From the NCBI RefSeq assembly GCF_004359215.1, contig NC_090615.1:2045474-2109473 (forward strand): DNA of 64,000 nucleotides, in the 5' to 3' direction. The position numbers and the translations under genes are program-made. Of the stretch, positions 53,546-64,000 are shown piece by piece (position 1 is the stretch's first letter; each line of letters opens with the position of its first letter). The stretch is from Bremia lactucae (taxonomy: Eukaryota; Oomycota; Peronosporomycetes; Peronosporales; Peronosporaceae). The notes beneath the pieces were generated by a model. It was not told the origin of the DNA. It worked only from the letters and a program-made list of their open reading frames with translations, and did no database searches.

Positions 53546-56500
53546 CTCCCACTCGACTCGACAGCTCTTGGGCCTTGTATCCCGAGCTTGCCACGAAGTA
53601 CGCAAAACTGTGTCGCTGGAATTGGCTTGGTCATATCGGCCAGCATGTCGAGAGAAGAAATATATTCGAGAATCACTTGACCGTCTTTAACCTTGTCGTA
53701 TACAAAATAATATCGAATGTCGATGTGCTTGTTTTGCTTGTGATACTCTGGATTCTTTGCCATTGCAATTGAGCCTTGGTTATATTCATAAATCTTGACC
53801 GCTCTATCCGTGGACATCTCACCGAGCTCGCACAGAAATGTTTTAAGCCATACTGCCTCTTGTGTCGCCTCTGACAGTGCCATGTACTCAGCTTCTGTAG
53901 ATGATAGAGTCACCGTATGCTGTTTCTTGATCTTCCAGCTGACACACCCGCCACTCATCATAAAAGCGTAGCCGCTTGTGCTTCTTCGTGACATCGTCTC
54001 TCCGGCCCAGTCCGCATCCGAAAACCCTTGCAGTCCATTATGAGTTGCTGCTTGAAACTCGATGCCACGGCATCGAGTTTCGTGAGTCCTTGTACCTTAT
54101 ATATACCTGAAAACCCTTTTGAGTGCTTGCCAGTGTGTTGGGCATGGGTCTGCAACAAATTGGCCAAGTACTCCAACTGCCGCAGCGAGATCCTGGCGTG
54201 TGCCAACCATAATGTATCAGGCAACCGACAGCATTTCGATACGGCACACCGACCATAGTTTCACTGTGCTTGCATCCGCCTTCGCACATGGACTTGGTCA
54301 GCTTGAGTCCTGGACCCTGGGGCGTCCTAACGGCCTTACTGTTGTCCATGTTGAACTTCGCTAAAATATTACATGCAAACTTGGTCTGCCGCATCGTGAG
54401 TGCCCCAATCTCAAAGTCTTGCTCAATTTCAATTTCAGGAAATTACTTGAGCTGGCCCATATCCGTCATCTCAAATATGTGGCTCAGGGCTAACTTAGTT
54501 TCTTGTAGCATCTTGCTGGTACTGCTAGCCAATATAAGTCATCGACGTATCATGCAACAAAAATCAGGTTATGCTAGGACTGGAATTTAAGAAGTGTGAA
54601 TCCGATCACTGCATCTAAATGTAGATGCAGTGATCGGATTCACACTTCTTGAATTCCAGTCCCAGCATAAAGTCGTCAATTGTCTTGTTCCACATGAGAG
54701 GTGATTGCTTCAGACCGTACAGCGACCGTTGTAACTTGCACACGTAACCTGGATTGGCTGTATCACTGAAGCCATCAGGCTGCGTCATGTAAATATCTCC
54801 GTCGAGCTGACCATTAAGAAATGCTGTTATCACATCCATTCGATGGACCGTAAGTCCGTACTTGGCAGCCAGAACTTAGCAAAATCCGGATCGATTAAAA
54901 CTTCGCCACCGACGCAAACGTTTCTTATAGTCGATGCCGAATTTTGTGCGAAACCTTTCGCCACAAGGCGCGCCTTGTATCGCTCAACTTCACCAGCTTG
55001 GTTTTCCTTAACTCGAAATACCCATCGGTTGCCGATTGCCTTACATCCTAACGGCAGGGGCACAAGTGTCTAAGTCTTGTTCTTTTGTAGCGAGTCCATT
55101 TCCAAGCTGCACGCTTCCTTCCATTTTTTTAGCTGCGTCATTGGATACCGTCGCCAACTTGAACGTGGTTGGCATTTCTCGCACTGAAAATCCACAACGT
55201 ACGCAGCCTCGAAGTCTTGAGCTGTAGCTGACATTTCTTCAAGCGATTGATATTGACTGTGTCGTTTGGGCCTTGGCGCTTCAGTCGCTTTTTCGAGCGA
55301 TTGGGTCCTTTGGTGTCGCTTTCTGCCAGGCTCAAATTCTTCATTCTGCGCAGATTCTTCATTTTCGTGATCGGTTTGGTCGTGTTGTGGGGAGTCCTGT
55401 TCAGTCGCTTCATCATCATCTTGAATAACGACCTCATTATAGCGCCGGTCGCGCTTCCCACTATCAAACGTATTTTCCATAAACTTTGCGTCGCGACTGA
55501 CAAGCACACGACCACTCTCAACTTTTATGCTCTGAGTAGCCAAGAAACCGACAGCGTACCGACCAAGCTTCAAATTTGCTTCGCTTTTCCTTAAGTACTG
55601 TAAGCTATGCATGGCATCCAAAAACCTTCAGATTCGTTTCGCAGCAGAGATACCGTGGTAAAGTGCGAGTACTCATCCGTGAAAGTGAGAAGTACCGCTT
55701 GCCGCTAAAAGTTGTTGACTGCATAGGTCTACACACATCACTGTGAATAACTTCCAACAGTTTCTTTGCATGATGTGGTGACTTTTGCATCAAACTCACT
55801 CGCGTTTGTTTGCCAATCGCACAACGATCGCACAGCTCCCACTGATTGACCGACGCAAGATCAATGTCAACACCATAGTTCCTTTTGACGATAGTGTCTA
55901 GACCACTATATCTAATGTGTCTAAGTCGAAGATGCCAGAGGTACGAAGTGGTGTCCCCATGGCATCCCGACGAGCTTGTCACATTGGCTTCGTCAGTGCC
56001 GACGAGCGTCGTGCATAGCCTAAACAGCCCTTTACCCTCACGGGATCCAAGTTTTCACTGCAATCCTTTTGCTTTAGCAAAGCATCCGTCACTTTCAAAC
56101 GTGACTGGACCCACGTCCTTCGTAAAGCGTCCAACGGAGAAGAGATTGCGCGATAATTTCGGAATATGCCATACTCCTCAAAGCACTTCCTTCTTGGTTC
56201 CATGCGGAGTCTTCATATACATCACGATGTTACCAGTCCCGACTGCCTGGACAACACCATCGTCTGCTAAGTGAACGTCCACCGGAGAAATACCCTTGAA
56301 ATTCTTCATGAACTGTTTCGAGTACGTCATGTGCTGTGTCGTACCTAAATCGACCAGCCATATGCAACTTGACTTGGTAGTCTTCAAATGTCCACCAACC
56401 GAAAAAAAGATAATCGTCAGAGTCGTCTTCACTCTGCGCGACGTTTGCACGCTGTAGCCGCTGTCGTTCTGTGTTCTCGCGAATTCGCACGGGGCACTTA

Positions 56501-56646
56501 GCGATCCAATGCCCATGCTACCCAAAGTAGTTACAGGTGCTGTTGGCCTTGACCGGTTTTTGGCGTCCCTTACGCCGACCGTTGTCCGTTGTCATAAACG
56601 CTTGTCCTTGCCCGTGGCGGCTCCATCGAAGCCGCCACCTTGTTCC
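53546..56646 (-). mobile_element. Ty1/copia family C element (minus strand): gag end, protease, integrase, RT, RNase H
   Basis: Reading leftward from 56646: gag end with a zinc-knuckle remnant (CNYFG.HGHWIAKC, one Cys lost); protease (WLVDLGTTQHMTYSKQF, so DLG replaces DSG, 56300-56380); integrase zinc finger (LWHLRLRHIRYSGLD...WELCDRCAIGKQTRV, 55800-55950). The integrase core is internally deleted (CCETN joined to LKVFGCHA at about 55620). An acidic linker (55300-55500) is followed by RT (54615-55063 and 54400-54540) and RNase H (RRSTSGYAFMMSGGCVSWK, STEAEYMALSEATQEAVWLK, NQGSIAMAKNPEYHKQNKHIDIRY, 53600-53990). It has LTRs at both ends, so it is a near-complete but dead copy. Confidence 0.88.
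54569..54670. repeat. Near-perfect inverted repeat inside copia RT, 49-bp arms
   Basis: Arms 54569-54617 and 54622-54670 are reverse complements with about two mismatches and a 4-bp centre. Both encode the same RT stretch (MLGLEFKKCES) in opposite directions. It interrupts the RT between the KKCESDHCIYI and YVDD-like blocks, as if a small inverted duplication formed during reverse transcription or repair. Confidence 0.88.
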
Positions 56647-56820
56647 TTCGCAAACCTATTGCTTCTTACCCTTAAGCCAACCATTACACTTGTAGCCAAT
56701 CATCGCTTCTGGAATCTTCTAGAAGCTTTTGACGTCATCAACTGACGTCATCTCAATGACTTCACCGCATGACGTCATTCCCGGTATCTACCGGTATACA
56801 CCGGTACCCGCCTTTGGCCC
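56647..56820 (-). repeat. LTR of copia family C (copy 3, 5' LTR remnant)
   Basis: Read on the minus strand: three CCGGTA units at 10-bp spacing (plus-strand starts 56781, 56791, 56801), four TGACGTCA-type sites and a heat-shock-type array, CCAAT, then ATAGGTTTGCGAA, where it is cut by gag sequence. Its outer end joins copia family D RT at 56820/56821. Confidence 0.75.
56707..56777 (-). promoter_or_regulatory. CRE-like array and heat-shock-type element (copy 3)
   Basis: On the plus strand TTCTGGAATCTTCTAGAAG (56707-56725) is a perfect four-unit TTCnnGAAnnTTCnnGAA array with an imperfect fifth unit. TGACGTCA sites start at 56730, 56743 and 56770, with a variant TGACTTCA at 56757, again 13-14-13 spacing. 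This is the best preserved array of the three LTR copies. Confidence 0.72.
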
Positions 56821-58045
56821 GTCAAACGTTTCATTCCATACGCGCGACGCTTGTTTGAGTCCGTACATAGCCTTGACCAGTTCCAAACAATTAAAATTGT
56901 CATCAAACTGTACTCCTTCAGAGATCTCGCAATAAACTTGTTCTTTTATGATTCCATACAGAAATGGAGTGTCACATACTTGACAACCGGCGAAAAGGTT
57001 TCGGTGTAATCAATGCCGTACTTTTGTTTGAAGCCATTCGCGACGTGGCGAGCCTTGTATTTGTCGATAGATCCATCCGCTCTGCGGTTGATCTTAAACA
57101 CCCATTTGGTACCAATGGCACGTTGAGCGTGTGGCAGCTCGGCAGCACAAAATACCACGCAGAGCATGATTTCGAGCTCCATACGAATTGCCTCGCGCCA
57201 ATGAACTTGCTGCGGTCCATTCATTGCCTCTTAGAAAGACTTAGGCTCTGATAAGTCGATCGATCTTTCAACGGCATTAGCACTTGCACGCCAAAACAGA
57301 GGAGAAGCAGCTTCGTCATCTTGGTCATCATTCTTTTCTGCATCGTCTTCCATACGCGATTCAATGGGCGCGCTTGCTTCTTCAAGACCATTTTGTTGTC
57401 GAGCAGCAGGTAATTTCCTGGGTAGGTTTCTCTTTTCACTTTAGCGACCTTTTCGCTTTCCTGTCTGCTTGTACTCCATTTTTGGGGAAGCAATTTCGAG
57501 ATCTTCAAATTCCGAATCATCGACATCTTCGTCCAAGCTTATCGGCAGAAACTCGAGAACAGACTCATCGAAGTTAACATCGCGACTAATAATAACTTGC
57601 CCTGCATCGACGAAAAGACTCGATAAGCTTAAGATGTTTCTTCGTAACCGAGAAAAATTCCGACGCGAGCCTTAGGGTCCCATTTAAGTCGTTTTTCCTT
57701 TGGAGTTAGAATGTACGTCCGGCAGCCAAATACACGCATGTGTTTTACACTGGGCTTCGACTCTTAGACAATCTCATAAAGAGTCTTATGCTCAAACTTT
57801 GGGTGACGGCAGTCAATTCTTGACGTATATGGCTGTCATTGCTGCCTCAGCCCAGAAACACTTGTCGAGCTTGGCGTGATGCAGCAAACTGCGTCCAATT
57901 GTAACAGTTGTCCGAATAGCACGCTCTGCCGTCCCATTAGTCTGTTGGGCGTACGGAACTGTAATTTGATGCTCAATTCCTTCATCTTCGTAGAAAGTCT
58001 TGATCGAGCTTGTCGCGAACTCACGAGCTCCATCGTGCACCCACC
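56821..58045 (-). mobile_element. Ty1/copia family D element: integrase to RT (minus strand)
   Basis: Reading leftward from 58045: integrase core (WVHDGAREFATSSIKTFYEDEGIEHQITVPYAQQTNGTAERAIRT, 57860-58045, with the catalytic E in GTAERA), FWAEAAMTAIY, a linker with DEDVDDSEFED-like acidic sequence, then RT (WREAIRMELEIM, AIGTKWVFKINRRADGSIDKYKARHVANGFKQKYGIDYTETFSPVVKY, 56946-57224). It continues to LVKAMYGLKQASRVWNETFD, which is cut by the copia C LTR at 56820. Its partner fragment is at 644-1080. Several frame shifts. Confidence 0.85.
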
Positions 58046-59068
58046 TGTTCTGGCTAGAATTAGAGTCGCTCAACCAAGCGATCTCTATAGCAAAACAGGA
58101 GGGCTTTAGCCTGAAACAGGCTTCGTCACTCGGGGTCATATCGTCCACCGAGACGACACGAAACCATAGGTCTAGAACTGATGGATGTCTCGTATACAGA
58201 GAGCGAGAAACCTTGCTCTTCGAGTTACTAACGGTTACAAAATTAAATCGTTGTCAAAAGATAGGCCACTAACTACCCTATAAGTGTAGTGCCCCACGGC
58301 CAGTGCCTAAAATCACTGAGCAAAAGAACCGACCTCTCGCTAGGAACAGCGGAAGACGCATATCTGACGCTGTTGCGAAATCGCATCGGCGAGGCGGCTC
58401 GTCCATAAACGGTCGGGGTCAGTAGGTGCGGAGCGCCCTACTGTTCCAGCAACGTCAAAAGAATTTGCAGGCCTTTTGACGAAAGTTGCTCCGTACACAC
58501 ATAAATTGTGTGAAACTGCCACACGGGATGAGGTTAACCTCATCACCCTGAAAATAAAAATGTAAAATAAATGCCACTTAAGTCCCTAGCCGATTGTGGG
58601 TCGTCGAATAATTTTATTAGACGCCAATCGCGAGAAGATCGTAGACTCAAACTTATTGAGCGCAATACCCCTTTAACGAGGATGACAGTGCGCCTAGCAA
58701 CAGGCGTATCTGTAACGGTAAAGAAACGTGTGGTTGGTATACAAAACACATGAAGGGCTAAACAGTACGATGATGATTATATCGTACCAGATTTGGATGA
58801 CAAATTTGATGTCATCCTTAAATTACCATGGCTCAGAAAGTACAGGCCATGTTTAAATTGGCAGCATCAAGCCGTGACGATGCCTGTCTCTTGTTCCTGA
58901 GATGGCCAAATGATGAACATCTTGGAGCGTCCACAAGCTTGTGAATGTCCTACGAGTGAGTGCGGTGGCCTCACCTGTGGTTCAGGCGTTTACCTGACTC
59001 CACACGACCTCAGTGTAAATACCCAACTCACTGTGGAGTTAGATCCTGACGGATGTGCACAAGCACAT

Positions 59069-59200
59069 GCAGCGTTGAAGGTCCTCCATTGTGATGTGGT
59101 CATAGTTACCGACGGCTACAGGCGGCGTCGAAGGTCCACAATTGTGACGCGGATATAGTTACCGACGGCTGTGCACAGCACAGGCAGCGTCAAAGTTCGA
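59069..59200. repeat. Tandem repeat, about 53-bp unit
   Basis: Two full units and a partial third. Common parts are GCGT(T/C)GAAGGTCC, ATTGTGA and TATAGTTACCGACGGCT. It lies in the spacer after the protease of the gypsy B copy, where the 46.6-kb copy has a single unit (GACACCGACGGCTGTGCACAAG), so the expansion is recent relative to their split. Confidence 0.75.
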
Positions 59201-62200
59201 TCACTCAAATAAGTTGAGTTGTACAAAACAAGGATATTTGCTTGAAAAGCAACATCCAAGAAAGTTTAAAACGCCTTCCTATAAGAGGCAGTGCAAAAGT
59301 CCTAGGTCGACTGGGGAGTCGATCGTTGAGGATCTCGCTGTGGTAACCAACCACAGCTAGAGGCAGTTGAGGAGGATACTCCCCAAATAAATTCTTGTCC
59401 CCGAAACCTGTGGTCAAAGGTTCACAGGTACCTTTGGAAATAAATTCCAGAGAGGAAACTGAGACAATAAGTGTCTTAATAAACAATGATTCAAGTGTAG
59501 ACGCTTAAACACTTGATCTAATAGCAGTTCTAAAGTCAATTTCGGAGATAACTCAGTTGTCAACGAAAAAATTGAAACGGTTCTTGCGTAATCTGCGTAG
59601 TGAAAAAGTCAAGCAGATCTGCGTACTTGTCACAGTTGATAACTACGTGGCCGACATTCGGTCGGCGATAGTATTTACTGAGAACGAACTGTTTCTTAGC
59701 AGCTCATCGATGGACGAAAGTAACCTCGATGAGAAGACTCGGAGGAACGTTTATCTACCAATCTTATGAGTATTTGAAGACAAAATCCGTTGTATAAGGG
59801 TCTGATCGAATTAAAGGAGTGCGAGTTATGTGTGTTGCATAAGGATAAGGGTACTCGACACGAATTCGACCTTATTTTGAGTTCGAAATCCTGTGTCATG
59901 AAGCAGTGATCATTGCCTCGTGAACAAAAATTAGCAATCGACAATGTTCTTGCCGACCGCATAGCAGCGGCTCATCCGAGGGAGTCAACCTGCCCACAAT
60001 AGCTCTACGACCTTATGTGTACGTAATGTAACAGGAGGATGACGGATTGTGAATGCATTTAATAAATTGAACGCTGCAACGGTACCGGCTCAAACGCCGA
60101 TACCACGAAAAGACGTAATCATTGATGGTATGTCGAAGAGTACTATCGTTTCGCCAATGGATCTGATGGATGGATTCTATCCGATCCTTATGCGTGAACA
60201 ATATATCCCGTTCATAGCAGTAAGCACCCCAAGCGGAATGGCTACTTATGCCACAGGGGCTTTGTAATTCCCCTGCGACATTGAACAGATGTGTAACCGA
60301 TCTGTTGAGATCGGTGCGGGATTTCGCAAAAAGTTATTTGTACGATGCATTCGTCCATAGCCGGGCCATGGACGGATAGACGGACGTGCAAGCTCATAAA
60401 ACTCACGTTCGTCAGGTTCTTACATTTATGCGCACGCACGAGTTGTATGCAAATCTCAAGAAGTGAATATTCGCTGCAAGCGAAATACCACTTCTTGGGT
60501 GCAATGTGGAAAAACATGGTACACGCCCGGATCCGGAAAAGATTAAGGCGATCACCGATTGGCCTGAGCCAGTCGATGAAAAGGGACTTCAAAAGTTCCT
60601 CGGCTTAGCGTTGTACCTGCACAAGTACTCAAGCAATTACGCCGAAACGACAGTACATCTTTCTTGAAGGAAAAAATAGTGGTCACGGAACGTTGATCGC
60701 CAGACTTCCTTTAAGGGTATTAAGCAAAGAGTGATGCAATTGCCAATCCTGGCGATTGCGGACCAAGACCGACCATTTCATGTGGTCTGTGACGCCAGTG
60801 ATTTTGCAATCGGCTGTGTGTTAATGCAATATGACACAGACGGCGCAGAGCGCGTCGTTCGCGTCAGCTTCAACCAGCTGAACGCAACTAACCAGTGCAT
60901 GACAAAGAATTCCTTGCCATGTTATACGCACTAGCTAGGTTTAGGGTCTATCGCTTGGGAGGTAGACCGCTCATTGCGTATACGGACCATGCGTCTTTAC
61001 GCTCGGCCGTAAACGGTCCAAACCGCTCTCAAAGAATGGCGAGAGGGTTGTCTTTCTTCACGGACTATAACTTCCCCGTGAAAATAAACAGGATGACTTA
61101 ACGTCGTCGCTGATGCTCTTTCGCGCCAACCCGACTTTGAGCCGGGGTGCGCAAGCGGACAGTGAGCATACGGCCACTGTTGCAACAATAAGTGTTTCGT
61201 CGTCAACATTATTTTCCGACATTAGAAAAGCTTTTCAAGAAGATAAGGCTCTTAAAGGGTTGATGGATTGCCTTAGAAATCCATCCCAACAATCCTTAAA
61301 AGGATTTTAAATAGTTTCTCAACAGATCAAAAGACAACTCGCAATGGGTTACTGTATTACACAGCCATTACTGGCGACACACCTCGTGTCGTCATCCCAA
61401 CCCGTAATGATTTGCGTTTACGCATCATGTATGAGTGTCACGATACACCAATTAGTGGTCATCGTGGACATGAGAAGACCTATCTCACGATAAGTTGCGA
61501 GTATTACAAGCCGCGCCAGTATGATTTCATCCGCAAGTAGATGCGGAGTTTATTTACCAATGAAGCCCAGTGCTTCATCCCGTGATCCATTACAACTTCT
61601 GCCTGTTCCCGCAGTGTTGCAGTCTTAATCCATGGACCTCGTCTTCGGATTTCCTGACGACGAACATAAGAACAATGGTGTTCTTGCTTTTGTTGATCGT
61701 TTTAGCAAAATGGTACATCTTGCTGAAGTACCGGAGTCGATCACAGCCAAAGGCTGTGCACGTGTCTTTGTTGACACGATATTTTGACTCTATGGGTGAC
61801 CCCGCGAACTGGTCTCAGATCGAGAGCCTAGAACCACGGCGGAATTGGCAAACTGTGTTTAAATCAATTGGAACACTGTTGAAATGTTAACTTTTGATCA
61901 TCCTTAAGAAGATGGTCAGACGGAGTGGGCAAACCGTATTCTCGAAGAGATTTCTCGCGGATACGTCTATTCTTTTAAGAGTTGGAACGAGCTCTTGCCG
62001 ATAATAGAATTTACCATCAACGATTCAGTGCATGCTTCTTCAAGCATACCCCATTTTTGGTAAATGTCTTACGCCACCCACCTTGTTTGGAGGGAATTCT
62101 ATTTACGTGGGAAAGAACTCACTCGAGTAAGGACATTTTAGCTCTTGCCGTCACGCATTAGCGGTAAGGTCAATGCGAGGATACGAATGTTGATTTAATC

Positions 62201-63078
62201 AACATTGAAGTTGACAAACTCAGTAATACAATAATGATATTACAGACTTTGACAACGATGCTAAAAGACTCAGCACCGAAAACAATAATATTAATGAGAA
62301 CGATAATACCCTCAATAATGAGGAGATTAATATCTCCGCAGTGCGAGCCGGTCGCACTGAAACAGAAATAAAACCCAGTCAGCAGGTGATTTCCTGTTGG
62401 ATAGAAAAGCAGTGGCCCGTTTTGTACAGGATTCCATTGCTGATGCGGTAGACCGATAGAAATAGAACTCTCACAAAAATGGAAGAGCAAAAATACTTTC
62501 ATTTAATGTTAATGACCTAGTGGTACTGTCTACTGTAAACCTAAAAAACATGTAGTGACGAATGTAGGCAGTAATAAATTACTACCCAGGTCTATCGGCC
62601 CGTTTCGTGTACTACATCGCCAAGGCAATGTGTACACGATCGAGCTGCCTCTTAGTATGCGTACGCATCCTACGTCTTATGTTCAGCGTCTCCGCCGTAC
62701 CATCAGTACGAGACTTCTTCCGGTTCCGGATTTCACCGGAACAGTCTAGGGCATTCACCAAAGCTTCATGGTTCCGAGCCAAAGCCGTATCTTCTCGGTA
62801 CCGACTCTGATTGTCTTGAATCAGACGATCCACTCATTTTTTCTCCAAGGGAATGATCTTCTGACGAGCTGTCACCATCTCGTTTTGAAGGAACTGATGT
62901 GTCCTCTCGTTCGCCAGTTGATCCGTCGCAACCTGCACACAATTTTAATCTACCAACTGGTCACGAGAAACATTATTAGCCATCACCGCTAACTCGCGGC
63001 GACGGGATCGCTCGTGATCAGAATCCTTTCTCAAAAAATAAAGGGCGTGATCCGAATCATGATGTTGATTCGGGTTCG

Positions 63079-63998
63079 TCAAACGAGGCGAACCCGACCC
63101 CCCCCCTCCACATCCATTGACGGATTCGAGTGGTGAGAAGCATTTTCTTGTTGAAAGCTTTTCGAACCACCCAGAGGTAAATAGAGTTCGAACGAGATAT
63201 CTCGTTCGTTGGCGAGGGTATCCACCCTCACATGATAGCTAGGAGCCTCGTTCCCAATTGATGTTGGACGTTCCAGGTTTCGTCTTGCAGTACGAACAGC
63301 CCCATCCTCCTTGACAGAAGGTCCATCGGAGAACGAGCGCTTTCCGCGCTCGTAATAGGATTGGAGGTTCTCAATCCCTTCACGCATCTCGTAAGAGATG
63401 AGCGTTCTCCAATGAAGATCTTTAAGAAATATGCTTTCTTTTGGGGCATGACCTGCACCCTTAAAACAGCAGGAGCATGGGTCCCCCCACGAGAGGCAAG
63501 GAATCCCTGTCTCCTAAGACAAACAGTACAGCTTATATCATGCACCGACTACGGTCTGTTTCTCGAACCGCTCACGGAAAGCATTTAGCTTGTCAAGCCA
63601 GACCTCACGGCCTATTTTTGTACATGCTGTATAAAAGCTGTCGAAGTTTAGCGCAAAGGTTTGACATCCTTTGTCAGCTTAGAGGAGTACCACCGATGCC
63701 GGAAAAGGCATCGGTGAGGAATTTCGTCTCATCCTCACCGGGCATGTGAAACCTGGATGAGTTGAATAGCGGAATATGACATCGATCGTTGTTCATACAG
63801 ACCAACGAATGAGGTTTCTCCTAGAGGGCAACCAAGGCCGATTTTCAGGAGCGAACCGCAACGTATTGCGATCCCTCTCGTGTTGGCTCATGTTAACGTC
63901 AACGTTAACTTAGCCCTTGGAGCGATCTCTAGAATCACTCCCTTCCTGGTGATGCAAACTATCACCACCAGCAGCACTCTTCCCCTCGCGACCACTTA
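63079..63998 (-). pseudogene. Antisense ORF at the 3' end of gypsy family B
   Basis: The minus strand, opposite to pol, reads protein-like sequence from the window edge. SAAGGDSLHHQEGSDSRDRSKG comes first (about 63990-63910), then HERDRNTLRFAPENRPWLPSRRNLIRW, DETKFLTDAFSGIGGTPL (63680-63740), and FDSFYTACTKIGREVWLDKLNAFRERFEKQTVVGA (63555-63650). Last is MREGIENLQSYYERGKRSFSDG...ARRNLERPTSIGNEAPSYHVRVDTLANERDISF (63140-63387), ending at a stop at 63079. A few stops and shifts break it. The last third is antisense to the chromodomain. No recognised family. It may begin beyond 64000. Confidence 0.55.
63118..63300 (+). pseudogene. Chromodomain of gypsy family B
   Basis: The plus strand reads GEKHFLVESFSNHPEVNRVRTRYLVRWRGYPPSHDS, then a TAG at the conserved Trp position, then EPRSQLMLDVPGFVLQYE. 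This is a textbook chromodomain with a single W-to-stop change, so the domain was recently intact. It ends pol of the gypsy B copy. Confidence 0.85.
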
Positions 63999-64000
63999 AT
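63301..64000 (+). other. 3' untranslated part of gypsy family B, window end
   Basis: After the chromodomain no sense-strand pol coding continues. The sequence is occupied by the minus-strand antisense ORF. No polypurine tract or LTR B is seen before the window ends, so the 3' LTR should lie beyond 64000. Confidence 0.5.

Larger units (their letters stand above)
58046..63300 (+). mobile_element. Ty3/gypsy family B element: gag end, protease, RT, RNase H, integrase, chromodomain
   Basis: Plus-strand order: gag end (LELESLNQAISIAKQEG, 58050-58100); protease (LADCGSSNNFIRRQSREDRRLKL...MTVRLATGVSVTVKKRVVG, 58571-58740); PR-RT linker (58900-59770); RT (AFNKLNAATVPAQTPIPRKDVIIDGMSK and MDLMDGFYPILMRE, 60049-60240; DPEKIKAITDWPEPVDEKGLQKFLGLA-like, 60520-60620); RNase H (RPFHVVCDASDFAIGCVLMQ, MHDKEFLAMLYALARFRVYRLGGRPLIAYTDHASL, 60731-61020). 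Integrase follows with zinc-finger remnant (HDTPISGHRGHEKT, 61440-61490), core pieces (VFAFVDRFSKMVHLAE-like, 61670-61740; INDSVHASS), and C-terminus (RSIGPFRVLHRQGNVYTIELPLSMRTHPTSYVQRLRR, 62600-62700). Numerous frame shifts. Confidence 0.87.

Noticed and set aside
1..64000. CRISPR arrays, bacterial operons, rRNA or tRNA genes
   Set aside because: The genes and elements are eukaryotic; no spaced repeat array and no cloverleaf or rRNA segment was recognised on reading both strands.

Overview
The window looks like nuclear DNA of an oomycete (a downy mildew or Phytophthora-like plant parasite). This rests on long, nearly intron-free, tightly packed eukaryotic genes with very short divergent promoters, one 82-bp intron with a GTGGGT donor, a secreted acidic effector-like protein, and a dense shell of decayed Ty1/copia, Ty3/gypsy (chromodomain) and LINE elements. 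I cannot name the species from the sequence. Two runs of N (1081-1180 and 49118-49331) mark assembly gaps.

Layout. From 1 to 15.4 kb is repeat DNA: a gypsy/copia chimeric junction, the 3' end of a gypsy element of family A (antisense ORF, polypurine tract, LTR at 1984-2514), an LTR plus truncated gag of gypsy family B (3870-4917), and one long minus-strand LINE (about 4918-15350). The LINE endonuclease motif is split by a 2.3-kb 3'-truncated copia element (8695-11014). From 16.9 to 30.4 kb is a gene island: a secreted repeat-containing protein (16934-18577, +), tripeptidyl-peptidase II (19259-23132, -, one intron), PRMT7 (23358-25637, +), a divergent nuclear F1-ATPase alpha-like protein (26358-28235, -) and ASCC2 (28381-30354, +). 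TPP2/PRMT7 and the alpha-like gene/ASCC2 form two head-to-head pairs with 225-bp and 145-bp shared promoters. From 31.2 to 64 kb is again almost entirely retroelement debris: solo and truncated LTRs of families A and B, copia family F, gypsy families E, B and A, a copia cluster of family C (50.5-56.8 kb), copia family D, and a long decayed gypsy family B copy that runs to the window end.

Most interesting observations. (1) In three different chromodomain gypsy families (A at 46.8-48.4 kb, B at 63.1-64.0 kb, E at 37.9-38.8 kb) the 3' end carries an extra protein-like ORF on the strand opposite pol, overlapping the chromodomain in antisense. For family A its orientation is confirmed by a polypurine tract and LTR in a second copy (1181-2514). 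(2) The copia C LTRs carry an array of TGACGTCA palindromes at constant 13-14-13 bp spacing, followed by a perfect heat-shock-type TTCnnGAA array, inverted CCAAT and TATA-like sequences. This is a candidate stress-responsive retrotransposon promoter in three copies. (3) The nuclear F1-alpha-like gene has a presequence-like N-terminus and altered nucleotide-binding motifs, in a lineage whose genuine alpha subunit is mitochondrially encoded. (4) A 52-bp-arm inverted repeat spans the TPP2 start codon inside the TPP2/PRMT7 bidirectional promoter.
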